DNA from: Dysidea avara | Lineage: Eukaryota; Porifera; Demospongiae; Dictyoceratida; Dysideidae | Length of the DNA stretch: 64,000 nt | Direction: 5' to 3' | Assembly: GCF_963678975.1 (NCBI RefSeq) | Contig: NC_089277.1 | Coordinates: 18,840,001 to 18,904,000 of the forward strand | Shown here: positions 1-12,700 of the stretch, piece after piece | Numbering within the stretch: position 1 is the stretch's first letter | How the letters are laid out: every line of letters begins with the position of its first letter | Position numbers and translations under genes: made by a program | The notes under the pieces: generated by a model | What the model was told of the DNA's origin: nothing | What the model saw: only the letters and a program-made list of their open reading frames with translations | Database searches by the model: none

Positions 1-75
1 TAGCTGCTTCAAGTGATATTTGGAAAGCAAAGAGTATATATAATATAGCTAGCTAGCTAGACATAAAAGTATACA

Positions 76-478
76 AACTAGCTGTTAAAAAAATTAAATT
101 TTTAAAACGAAGTAGAGATTGATATAATATGCATGCTACAAAAAGTAAGGAAACAAGCTCAAAAATGTTACAGCTGAAATGAGAAATGATCCAGCAGTAA
201 AAAGTAAGGAAACAAGATTAGACGACTACTTGCTAAAATGAGGCACACTTTAATCCCTACTTTTGGCTAATTTGATGGTCTCATTTCAAGATGCTAGCCA
301 AAAGTAGGCATTAAAGTATGTCTCATTTTAGCAAGTAGTCGTCTAATCTTGTTTCCTTACTTTTATTGCTGGATCATTTCTCATTTCAGCTGTAACATTT
401 TTGAGCTTGTTTCCTTACTTTTTGTAGCATGTTTATTATATCTATCCCTACTTCGTTTTAATTTTTAAACAGCTAGTT
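76..478. mobile_element. Foldback (long inverted-repeat) element 1
   Basis: Two arms of about 200 bases are near-perfect reverse complements, meeting at about 277. The ends read AACTAGCTGTT and the reverse at 471-478. ATACA flanks both sides (71-75 and 479-483) and may be the target duplication, although the site is AT-rich. Each arm contains AGTAAGGAAACAAG twice and a GTAGGGAT-like box near the tip, the layout shared by the other foldback elements here. It has no coding capacity. Confidence 0.85.
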
Positions 479-496
479 ATACATACATAGGTATGT

Positions 497-850
497 ACTG
501 TATAGTAGGGACAGTGAAGGTGTGGGCGTGTCCCATGATATAATATAACCCAAAAACCTGCCTCGATTTTTCCTCACAACAACATTATCATACAGTACGA
601 TAGAACTGTATATTAGGGACATCGAAGGTGTGGGGGCGATCCATGATATAATATAACCCAAAAACCTGCCACGATTTTTCCTCACAACGACATGACAGTA
701 TTGGTTGGGTAAAACCAAGCCCAAAAGTGTCTTCAGATCGACCCGAAACGTTTCCGTCAAGTTGCTACAGAATTTTTTTTTAAATTTAGTCAATGGAATT
801 TTCTACTGCCTGCCTGCCTGACGCCTTCACTCAAGCATAGCGGAAAACTG
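497..850. repeat. Interspersed repeat with internal ~107-bp tandem duplication
   Basis: Units at about 497-590 and 604-700 repeat the sequence around TAGGGACA, AAGGTGTGGG, CATGATATAATATAACCC and CTCACAAC. The tail (700-850, including CCTGCCTGCCTG) matches a diverged copy at about 6670-6920 with the same order of blocks: CAGTAGGGA, ATTGGTT, TGCCTTCAGA, CTGCCTGCCTG. A short CAGGCAGGCAGG relic of the family is at 28899-28925. Confidence 0.6.
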
Positions 851-859
851 GCTACAGCT

Positions 860-1539
860 ACAGCCCTAATTCTTTCGCAGAAACATTTCTAGATCGCTTA
901 AGAAAAAACCTTTGGTATATTGATAAACATACAATGCTTGCGCTATTGTCTTACCTTTTATCCTTCTTTACCATGGGCATCAGTCAAGGTTCTACCACTG
1001 AGTGTTAATAAACTACAGTACGGCTTCTATACCAGTGTGTATATTGCATCAAACTATTCGAATACTCGTGGTCGCCGATTGTACCAAAAACACACGCGTA
1101 CGTCAGACTCGCTGTTGATATCGATCAGGGAGAGCAACTCACGGTGAACTATATAGCAATGTGTAAGTCAATAAATATAGTTTAATTAGTAACAATGTTA
1201 AACCGAGTCGGATCATCTAGGTCCTGCTTTACAGATTATTCGGGTCTGACCCTACGTGCTAAATTAAATGTGGATGTGTTACCACACGTCATAGCGTAGC
1301 TCTGCTTCTTTCGTGAGCCACGCCTACTTACATAAATTACAGTCTGTAGACATATGGTGGCCACGTCAATTCATCAGTGTGTAGATATGCACGAATCTAC
1401 GTCCATTATTGTCTGCAGGCTTATGTAGAGCCACGCCCACTGATCAGTTGTTATTGTATGAGTCATAATCTAGTATAATAGTGCTGCGAGTAACTCAGCA
1501 GATATTTAGTGGTCATGAGCTTGCAAAAAAACTTCACAA
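860..1539. other. Unassigned stretch upstream of the first exon
   Basis: This should be intron or upstream gene sequence of the PARP4-like gene. I see no exon, RNA gene or clear repeat in it. A 75-codon open frame at 920-1147 has no recognisable features and is not reported as a gene. Confidence 0.4.
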
Positions 1540-1842
1540 ACAAGTATAAGAAAAAATTGGGAATTTTAAATTAGATTAGGGACAATGTATAATGCTGCAA
1601 TAAAAAGTACTGAAACAAGCTGGATCGGAGTAGTACGTAATGTCCAAATACTGTAAAACAATAAGAAGTGAATATCCCTACTGTGCTACACTCAATGCAC
1701 AGTAGGGATATTCACTTCTTATTGTTTTACAGTATTTGGACATTACGTACTACTCTGATCCAGCTTGTTTCAGTACTTTTTATTGCAGCATTATACATTG
1801 TCCCTAATCTAATTTAAAATTCCCAATTTTTTCTTATACTTG
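1540..1842. mobile_element. Foldback element 2
   Basis: Arms of about 145 bases are nearly perfect inverted copies around a centre at about 1691. Tips read ACAAGTATAAG and the reverse at 1832-1842. Each arm has TTAGGGACA near the tip, AAAAAGTACTGAAACAAGC in the middle and AGTAGGGATAT near the hairpin, the same layout as element 1 with different sequence. It ends 107 bases before exon 1. Confidence 0.88.
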
Positions 1843-1949
1843 TATAAATGAAATATAATAGTTTCAGTGACATGATGTACGTATTGTGTATGCTTGATAA
1901 ATTATTCTTTGTGTGGTAATTTGCATGTGTGTATGTGTACATTCTCTAG

Positions 1950-3617
1950 AGAAATGCTATTTCTCCCACTACTAAACTTGATAAATTATTCGAAGAGATG
2001 GAAGTAGAAACTGCACAGCACAATTTAGAACAAGCTCGCATTTTATCTGGTAAGTAAAATATCTGGTACGTAAGTAAAAATATGTGCATGTAATCCATGT
2101 TCTACTGATTTACGTATCATTCATCACTAAAGGAACTGTGGTTTGTTGAGTAATTTTATGTCCATATACATAAGTATGTATGTATTCGTGTGTTCATCAA
2201 TTAGCATTACATCACAGTTAAATGTAGGATACAATTTCTCAATGAAGCAATAGAACAAAGAAATAATTACAGATTCAGTATGAAAGCACCAAGCCAAAAG
2301 ATGCTTATATTTTTTGGATATAGTAAAACCAGTAACCAGTAAAAGTTTTGCTTATTTTACTATACTACAAAATTTGAACTAAATCAGTCCAACCATCTTT
2401 GAGATATGCGCCTTCAAAATTTGTCATGTTTTCTTCATGTTTTTCTTCTTCTGCTGTTAAATTTCTTTTCACACCACTTACAAAAATTTCCAAAAGCCTT
2501 TTATTGGATTCTTTTGAGGGTAAGAAGAGCACATTTATCTTGTAATTTGTGTATAGATTGGTAGAAGTGGAGCAAAGTCACATACAGGTCTGTGTCATGC
2601 CTACAAGGTAAACTACTGACAGAAACAACTTAGAATCAGTATGCAGATAGGCTAGCCATTGTAGCACAAACGGTTTTGATTTAAAAGTACTGAAGTATTA
2701 GCTAAGGAGGTATAAAGCAAAATCAAACATGTGAACAAACGCGATTAAAATACTCTAATAGAACGGTCACCAAGAAGTAAATAAATGTTTTATCTGTGTT
2801 GTAGTAGAAGTGCTCAGAAGAAAAATGTATGCTTTATTAGAGTACTACAAAAATTTTAGTCAGGCTACATAATCATACAGGAGTCATGCAATCTATACAT
2901 CAGCCACAAACCTTTTCACAGCTGGGCTGTTTTGGATTAGATAATAATAATAATCAGGAGCTCATAAGCACTGCAAAGTAAAAATAGAGATTTTCAGTAA
3001 AGTACTGTTTCTTGTCTCCTACAGTGGAGAGAGCAGTTACTGAATTTATTTTTATAATAATTATTGTAAGAGCTGTTCAGACTATTTAAGACTATAGTTT
3101 ACAAATGTCACACAAGTATTTTGACTCATTATGGCTTTGATCCCTTTAACAACTAGTTACATAAGTTTAGTAGCTTGAAGGTGATGATGCAATAAGCCAC
3201 TGAGCAGCAGTGAATAAAGGATGGCTGCCCTATATGGACTTGAGGTTTGACAATGGTTAGAACCATTAGTGCCATGCTCCTTTGTGCCTATATATGCTCT
3301 TGCTTGCTTGTATGCATGTACTTCCAGCAGTCACATGTTTGTATTGGTTCTTCTTTGTAGATATAAAAGAAAAGAAGAAGGAAAAGTCATTTAAGGTTAG
3401 TTTTTTTTATTGTAAATGTGTATAATTGTGTACATATGTGTATATTATTGTTTGTAGAAATCTAGAAAGGAACCAGAATCAACTAGAAAAGGCTGTGCGT
3501 GATGTACTTTCAAAATTATCAGTAGTTTTTTTGTTTCAATATTGTTTGGTGTGTATCTATGTATTGTAGTCCAGAATGGAAGGCTTAGTTTTCAAAACAC
3601 ATTGTATCCTCTGTGTG

Positions 3618-3712
<95 letters not shown>

Positions 3713-3797
3713 CACCATGTACATACAGTACATTTTTGTTTGCAATTATTTTAACAGATAGAGCCATAGAGAAACCAGTTGCTGCATATTCAGCAAG
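1950..3797 (+). CDS. PARP4-like gene, exons 1-4 in this window
   Basis: These are four short exons: 1950-2049, 3361-3395, 3458-3494 and 3758-3797. Exon 1 is entered in phase 0 after a TCTCTAG acceptor and leaves by a consensus GTAAGT donor. Exons 2 and 3 encode a Lys/Glu-rich run (DIKEKKKEKSFK, then KSRKEPESTRKG). Exon 4 is read through a phase-1 join and ends in AYSAR. The sequence is low-complexity and charged, so homology cannot be shown for it alone. It is placed in the gene because the phases carry without a break into the proline-rich exons. Upstream coding exons must lie outside the window, since no in-frame start is evident. Confidence 0.6.
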
Positions 3798-6700
3798 GTT
3801 AGAAGCATCTGCATGCATACATACATACGTACATACATATAATTGTACATGTAACATGGGCATGAGGGCTTTGTCTGCACTCGAGGGCAGAGGGCATACA
3901 TTTGCCTGACGTGTATGTCAAACTGCCTGAGGGCCACAGGCCTGAGGGCAGAGGACATACATATTAGGCAAAACCTGAATGCTCCGTGTTACAGCTAATA
4001 TGTAACACTTATCGGGCTGATAGCCTGTACAGGGCGATTAATCACCCAAGGCAATATGAGAGCAGCCACTGGATATATTATATGTGATCATCTCAGCAAA
4101 AACCTGTCTAGTTCACACAAGCGTGCGTTTTGAGAAAAACTAAGTTTAAAAAAAAAATTGGTGAAATTACACGTGTTACAATAAAAATTTTACTAAGTTT
4201 TAATCGAGCCATTACTCAGGAAAGGAAGTTTTAAATTGATTAAACCTATATACCATCTTTTTTGCCTACTCATGGAGAGTTCGACAATCTTTGTTTTATT
4301 TCTGTAGCCCCAATGGTTTGCGTGTAACGTATGTTTGTTTACGATGCGGTAGATGTAAACAAATTTGTCACCATTTTTTCAGTAAAGCTGCCTTCATGCA
4401 CCTATGCACAAGTGACTGCAGGGCTAAAACTATACCTTGGTCGATCTGCCAATCCATGGTGAATATGTAAGCCAAATCTCAACTCTGTAGATTAATTCAA
4501 ATGGAAGTTATGGCTGTGAATGTAAGCACCTGCAGTTTATTTTTAGTATAATCACTGTACAAATTGATATCCTTGCTCTCCCTACTTTCTAGCACTGTAG
4601 TTCCAAAACTACATAATTGACTGATACTTTGGTGAAAAATTCTTTGGACAATGCAGATAATGCTGAGAAAATAAAAAGAAATCCGGAAGTTGTGCAAACT
4701 AGACGTATTTTCGCTGAGATGGTCACATATATGCATAGCTAAAATTTTTGATTATGGGTCAGCAGCTAGTACATTCTAGTTACGTTCGGTTGCGATGAAC
4801 GACCATATCCTAGAGATATCACGGAGAATTTTGGTTATGCGAGTTTAATGTTCTATTGAATCATATATGGCAAAATGACGGCGTTCACTAAAGGCCTAAA
4901 TAGGTAAGCTTGCTTGTAGAGTGATTACTTCATGCAGAGTGTTACACATGTAGCTTCGTGATGTGGGCATGTCCATATTCGAAAATGTGTGGAAACAATA
5001 GGTGAATAAGCTATAGCACTAGTTTCTCAACGTTTTTCAACTCTTAGGATGGCGAGGATAACAAAATGCTCTCCGTCTGAGTAGTTATCTTGGCGAAATC
5101 CAATCCTAATCACGTGAGTATTAATCGATCCCCACAATTGATTTTGGCCTCAACGTCTATATAATCACTGCTCAGTTGTAGCCTGGCTATATTTTGTATG
5201 TAGCCTGGCTAACTGGGCTACATACGAAATGTAGCCTGGGCGGCTCCTTTGATCTCAGGTGTGAAAGTGTTACATGTGTGCATTTAATATGTGGGTTATG
5301 ACACACCCTTGAGGTTTGTAAACACAATCCTCAGGCCTTCATACGTACGTCATGTTTACAAATTAGATACAAACTGAATGGGTGTGTTATATTATATGTA
5401 GTGTAATGTGTGCATGGATCAAAGGCACCCATTCGTAGTACAAAGGCAGAGGTGTACACCACTAGCTTACATATATACTGGTATTTTTCAAGCCTGGGAT
5501 TCATCTTATATAATTTGACTTGAGTTTGCAAAGTATTGTAGTTAGTCACATTAAATCTACACAAAGTGATTGCAGTGAGTATTCAACAGCCATCATTGTG
5601 CGGGGTTCTGTCTTAGTTAATAATGTATTATTACTTATTTTATACAGTAGCTTTTGATGGTGTAGTATTATTGATGGTCAGTACCCTTGCTCAGCAATAG
5701 CCATCTTATTTTATCTGGAAATGTTGAATTCAAAACTGGGCAATGGCTGATAAATGTATAAATATGCGTGGATAGTTAAATTTGCATTGATCTTAGTGTC
5801 ATCTAACCAAGAGTTAATAATGCATTAGACCCTTTTGTGGTCATGATGGCTGCTCCTGTGGTGATACTGTGTATGATTAGTTTGATCTGACTAGTGGTCA
5901 AACTGTATAGCTTGTAATGGTGTGTATAAAACTGTGCAACAACATGTAAACTGCATGGGGTGGTAACACTGTGGCAGCAGCCTATGATCTTCCCACACAC
6001 TATACTACACTACAAAATGATACCATAAATGTTAGAAAGGTAATTGTGTGTAAATTTCAGAAACACTTTAATGGATAATATAGCTTCATTACTAAGTTTA
6101 TTGCTTAGCATACATACCGTATATGACCGTATAGAAGCCCGGGCATCTATTTCCTATAAATCATTTTTGACCCGGCGTTTAAACGAGACCGGCGTTAATT
6201 TGGACCCGGGCGTTTATTTCTTACTAGCCACTCAATGAGAATGACAGGTGCCAGTATAAGTACCTACGAAATACGAAATCCATAGCCCATCACGTACATA
6301 AACCCATTTGGACTCCTCTGCTGGGTAAAACATTGGAAGCCGGGTGGAAAGATGACAATGACCACGATAAATATGCTATGGCCATCACCAGAAGAGAAGG
6401 CATAGTCGAACAAGACAAGACATCATAAGACTGGTGACGAGACATCACTGTATAGTTAGCAGCTGACACGAGTTTAGAACCCCTTTCAGTGCATATCATT
6501 AGCACCCCGGCGTTTAAATGAGCCCCGGCGTTTATTATGACAGTCCCCTAGCTGTACCCGGCGTATATTTGAGCCCCTGCGTGTATTTGAGCCCGGCTTT
6601 AATACGGTCATATACGGTATGTTTTTGCACAAGTTTAATTACAGTAAAAATGACTATCACACCGAACATTAGTACTGTACAGTAGGGATCATGGAGGTTT

Positions 6701-9700
6701 GGGATTTTCTACCCAAAAATATCACCCAAATCTTAGCCTCATTTTTCTGTGATGCAGCTTGGCAATATTGGTTAGGCATAATCAAACCCACAAGTGCCTT
6801 CAGAGCAACCCCTAACCCATCCAACAAGTTTCTACATTTTGTTTTATTTTACTGAACTTTCTGCTAACTGATTGACTGCCTGCCTGCAACCCTCCATCCA
6901 AACATAACTCAACTACTGTATGACAGGAAGTTTTGACAAAAGGAAACTTTGATGAATCCTCACTTAATCAATATCAACTAATTAAATATTATAGAACATC
7001 AAGAAGTCATAGATCTAAACATGTACTTTCAGGGGTGCTTATGATGTTTGATGAGTTAAAAGTATGACGAATTTAACTGATTTGTATTTTTTTAGTCAAG
7101 TTTTTCTCTCATAATGACTAGTGCTACAGGACTTGATCTCTTCACTGCTTAGCTTTGGCCTGAGACATGCCATTTTGCCAGCTATAGTGCATACATCATG
7201 AACTTGCTTTTTTCCTCCATTGTATCCCATTTCTTTCTTGCTTCAGTGCTAGCTGTCATGAGAATTGTCAATGATTTACATGGTGACTGGATTCATTGCA
7301 GAGATGCTACTTGTTTGTTTGTAACACTGTATAGCAGGTGGAACATAGCTGTAAACAAAACAGAATGGCCACTTTGCTTTTAGTAATTGATAGTCAAGGC
7401 TGTCCCGTCATTCTTAGCTACAGTACACTAGTGGATATTTAATCCCTACTTTGGTCATGGCTATATTATTATATGACTGAAGTAGGAATTAAATGTCCAT
7501 TAGTACAGCTGTGAGTATGAATGACCTCCCTTGTTTCATTGCCTTTTATTTCCATGATCTCTGCTATAAATCTAAAACTGCTAATTTCTTCTTACACTTA
7601 TATGTATATACACTGCGTATTGCATAGATTTATACGTTCAACACATGAATAAATTTATTATGCACGTACATTTATGTATTTGTTGAGAGTTATATGAACA
7701 GCTATCACATGCATGCGTACTTTGGTCTGCCTAACTTTAATAGTTGCGTTAATGTTGATGCACATACATGCGTATAGTTCACAATCTTCGATGATGACTG
7801 CTGGAAAGCGCTCTGTGAAGTTACCACCTAGTGCACCCCCTCCAGGTGGGTACATGTTGCATGTTATGTTTCTGTATGTATGTTATAGTTAAAGTACCGC
7901 CACGCATGTGTATGGAAAATATAGGACCCAGGGTGTGCATTGAGAGGCTAATACAACATGAGGTGAAGCTGAGTGCAGTCCCTGAGTGCTGTATTTTCAC
8001 ACACAAAAATATAGGTGGTACTTGAAGTGTTATATTGTACTTTATCCTTGTGCTGCTTGGAGCATTTATCTTGAATGCCTGAACCACTTCAATTTTCCAG
8101 ACTATCAGTAAGTGTTCATATTATCTATATCTAGTTGTGGAAAAAACTGGTAAAATTAGTTTGGGTAATTTTAGTGATTGCAATGTCACTCACATAATAA
8201 TTTGCTTACTTATCTGTACTATATTGCCTAAATTTCTGCATAACAGTTCCAACAGTGCAGGGTATTTGGATAATCTGATATTATGTGGAAAATACAGTAC
8301 ATGCTGGAATTTTGATCCTCCCATGCTAAATACAATACAGTGAACACATCATATTAATATAATTGGTATATGTAATGATGTTGGGAGCTTTGCCACCTTG
8401 GAACATCATACTTTCCTTCCCCACTCCAGCCGCATCACCATTGCTTGGAGGTCCTCCACCTATACCAGTTAGTAGTACTACTTCATTTTCTGTTGAAGAA
8501 GAAATGATGATGCATCAGCAGATGCAGCAGCAGCAGCAGATGCAGCCTCAGCAGCAGATGTGGCAGCAGCAGATGCAGCCGCAGCAGCAGCAGCAGATGC
8601 AGCCGCAGCCGCAGCAGCAGATGATGATGAGACAAGCATCATCACTAATAATGCAACCTATGATGATGTCTATGTGTAAGCAATCACAGACATTAGTAAC
8701 TGGATCTGTGACAATCTGACCCAAATTTACAATACAGGTGTTCATTACAATGGGTATAAAAATTTACAAGTACAGTAGGGCCTTGATTATCCGAATCTTG
8801 ATTATCTGAACCCTAACGGTATAAGTGACTGCTCTGTTAGAGTATTTCATCATTAGGTGAACGATTTATGTATTAGAGTAAGTGTATGATTGGATGGAAC
8901 TCTGTATATGCATAAATGAATGGGTTTCATTTATCAGAACAAATTCACTTATTTTATGATTAAACTGGCACACAAGTGTTCAGATAATGGAGGTCCTACT
9001 GTACCATAATTTTTCACATGCTGTTTTAAGGAAGGAAAGCCTAGGTTCATACAGCAAAATCTGGGTATTATGCATCATATGTACTTACCAAGAAAACTAT
9101 AAACAAGTTTATGTTGTGCTACTTATAAAAACCAGGCGCCATGCAGCAAACAAACCTAACTGGAATAAAGTAACAGTGTACTAAACTAATTTATATTAGG
9201 TTTTGCTTCGTTGCTACATACGCAATTGATTTTGTATTTGATGAAATATTTTGTAATTCTGTAATTACATTGCTAAGCACTGCTAAGGAGACGTACCTTG
9301 AACAAAACGCTTTAACCCACTAATAATGCACAGATGTATCTCCTTACGTAACTGTTTTATAGTTCGTCTATAACATTTTCTTATGCAAATTCTCCAGGAA
9401 AAGCCTCAAAGCTGCTCTTCATTTTCGTTCGCGTATGTATGGGCACGCCCCCTTTTCAACTCGAAGGAATTTATTATACCCAGTAGCCTAGAAGGCCAGC
9501 TGTGTTGTTTTTCAGCTGTTTGACGTCAGTCAAGCCCTTTGGGTAAGGCCTTCACTGCATCCTTATAAACTCGTTTCATCCGTATTTCAAACCAGCACAT
9601 ATTGTTGTGAGTATAAAATAATAAATCAAATCACAATCAAAGTATTAACCGTCTTAAACCAAAGCTTACCAGCCCAGAAGTTTAATACAGGTTCTATATG

Positions 9701-12700
9701 GCCTTGGTTGTTTTTAGCGAACAAACGTTTGCTCACGTGGGTGCGGAAAGCCAAACAAATATACAAACATACAAACACACACACACTTTTCGGAAAACAA
9801 TATCAGTAAACCAGACTGTGGGCGTGCGCCTGGTTTAAAAAATGTTTGCTGCATTACAGTAAAGAAATTAGAGATACAATTAAGTGTTTATTTGTTTACA
9901 TGTCAGAAAAATGAAATGAGGTTGATTTTCTTAGCTGTTCTTTCCCCTTTTTAAATTTGTCTTTTGTTTGTGGCAAAGAACGTATCCAACAATGGATTTG
10001 CCTGTTTATGGCAAATTATCACAGATTTTTCTGTGGTTACTACTTGATTACACTGTATTTATTACCATATGAAACTGAATCTTTACTACCAGAACATTTT
10101 TTGGCTATGGAAAAAAGATATATAAATGAAAAGTTACAAATGTACTATTATGTTAGGTTTTAACTGGTCCAGTCTCAAGGGATGGTTAAATAATTTTGGG
10201 AATGATGGGATAGTAGAATAGAGAGAGTTGTTCCATTTTAAAACAGCATCATTAGCATAAAAACCAATTTGTGATTGAGGTACTATAATACAACAATCAG
10301 CAGAATACAGTTCATCATTCTTAGACCACCCTTGGTCACTAAAGATACTTTCCTTACTACTAATTTTAAAGTATTTTTAGTTGATGTTTTGGTTAGAAGC
10401 GTGAAGAAAGAGTTCACAAAAATTTAGAATAACTTTGTATGTACGTAGAAGTGAAAACTTTCCTCTGGATGTGCATGTGCATTAAAAACCTATGTTTAGG
10501 GACCCGCCGATTATGCTCATAATTTTACCTATTATGCTATGCTGCACTGCTCAAAAATTTACCTATTATGCTTAAATATATGCTCAATACTTACCCATTA
10601 TGCTCAAATTATGCCCAATTATTTATGCTTTAGTTCCCATGCTCTAGTAATAATTTCCAATTTATGGATAAATAATAAGTGGCTGAAGCACAAACTTACT
10701 TGTCAAAATGTATATCACAGAAAAGGTCGATATACTCTAATAGAATAGTCAGTTATATGATTGTTCTATTAGAGTTACTGACTGTTCTATTAGAGTATAT
10801 CGATCTTTTTGTGATAGCTATTTTGATAAGCAAGAATTCATACTATTACACAAATATTCTACCTATTATGCTAGCATTATGCTCAATGCTTTCAGACACC
10901 TATTATGCTCATAATTATGCCAGCATAATCGGCGGGTCCCTACCTATGTTGTGGCATTGTGCATATCTAAATATCAAAACGTTTTGTCCTTAAAATTTCT
11001 TAAAGTTTTAGCACCCTACAGTATGTGGAAATTGAATGATTCTTATACATTATGAAAATTCATAAAATTACCTGGCTTGAAAAATTAGATGGGAGAATGG
11101 AATGATATTGTATTACTGAGAAATAATGTACACATTACGATGTATGTATAGAAGGCTAAACATCTGTACAGTTCATTGTAGTAGATAGAATAGGAGAGTA
11201 CCTCACGCCACCTGATGTGAAAACAATCTACTCGGTGGTTATCATGGTACTGCCCAAGCGCAATGTCGCACTTGTTCGCACGTGCAACTTTGCTCGAGAT
11301 TTTTAAAATCGCCAATTAAGGGGCGTTACCAACTTTGCTCGAGATTTTAAAATCACCAATTAAGGGGCATGGCAATACCGCTTAGTTGGCGATTTTTAAA
11401 AACTCGAGCAAAGTTGCACTTGTGAGCGAGTGCGAAGTTTTAAACATTGTGACAACATTCACTTTTGTTGTTTGTTTGTCACACTGTACCGTAAGTTTAT
11501 GGATGCTGACAGAATGCTTCAATGTCGGAATGTAGGCTGCAGAACCTGGCAGGGAGTTCCTTTATATATTTTCTTTTCATTTCAAGAAGGAACATGGACC
11601 ACTAGGTTATGGGGCAGTCCTTATTAAATGAAATAGCATCTGATGCTATAATTCTGTCTGACCTGACTGCTACTTTAACTACTGTGTGTACACTGCATTA
11701 CATTGTAAATTTTTGTATGTCTTACTGTGTCACCATTTAATTGCATCCCCTCTGTACTCTGTGTTTGCCTATAGTACAATTCTAAATTAATGTAGAATTA
11801 TCGCTACTGTAGTTTGTTGTTACTCTTTTAGCAAATCAAAATAAAGCTAACAATTCATCATGGTGTTCACCATATCAAGTAAGTGTTCCGGAGTTACATG
11901 TGTTCATTCTATAATAATGTTAGCATGATACATGTGACCAGCTGAGCAAAAAGTGATAGTTTTCGCAAAGTTCTATTCTGCTATAAAGTTAATTGGGATA
12001 AAAATACTTGTGCTATATAAAACATTGAATAAATTTTAATCACTATGGTACACACTGAAACAAAGCTCAAATCAATAAAATATATAGCTACACCATCAGA
12101 ATTACCTGTTCATATAGAGCAAGAAGGTATTTGTTTCATGTTTGTACAGCAAAAAGATCATGAATTATGGGTGCTTATTTACAATGCGGTAGAAATAAAA
12201 GTTCACCTACACCATTTCTTCATTGGAATGGCCTTCTTCTTTGTCCACACAAAGGAATTCACTGAAAGTATTATACCTTGTTAGATTTGCCAGTTCATAG
12301 TGAACAGATTGAGCCAATTTAATAGCTTGTTTCAGCCATAAGTTGTGATCGATCAAATAAGTACCTGTAATTTATTATCTAATCCAAAACAGCTAAGCTG
12401 TAAAAAAAGTGTGCGGCCCTCAGAAAGGCTATGGTGAAAAAAGATGTGAAATCCAAGGTGGCGGCCAAGAAATGGCTGTGATGGTAGGTTAATGGTAAAA
12501 ATTTTAATAATGACAATTCAGGTAAATTTTGTGAAGTGGCACAAAAATTCACCTGAATTGTCGTTATTAAAATTTTTACCATTAACCTACCATCACAGCC
12601 ATTTCTTGGCCGCCACCTTGGATTTCACATCTTTTTTCACCATAGCCTTTCTGAGGGCCGCACACTTTTTTTACAGCTTAGCTGTTTTGGATTAGATTTC

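Noticed and set aside
3557..3958. Several open frames rich in His-Thr or Cys-Val
   Set aside because: They are translations of the (GT)n microsatellite and have no independent coding evidence.
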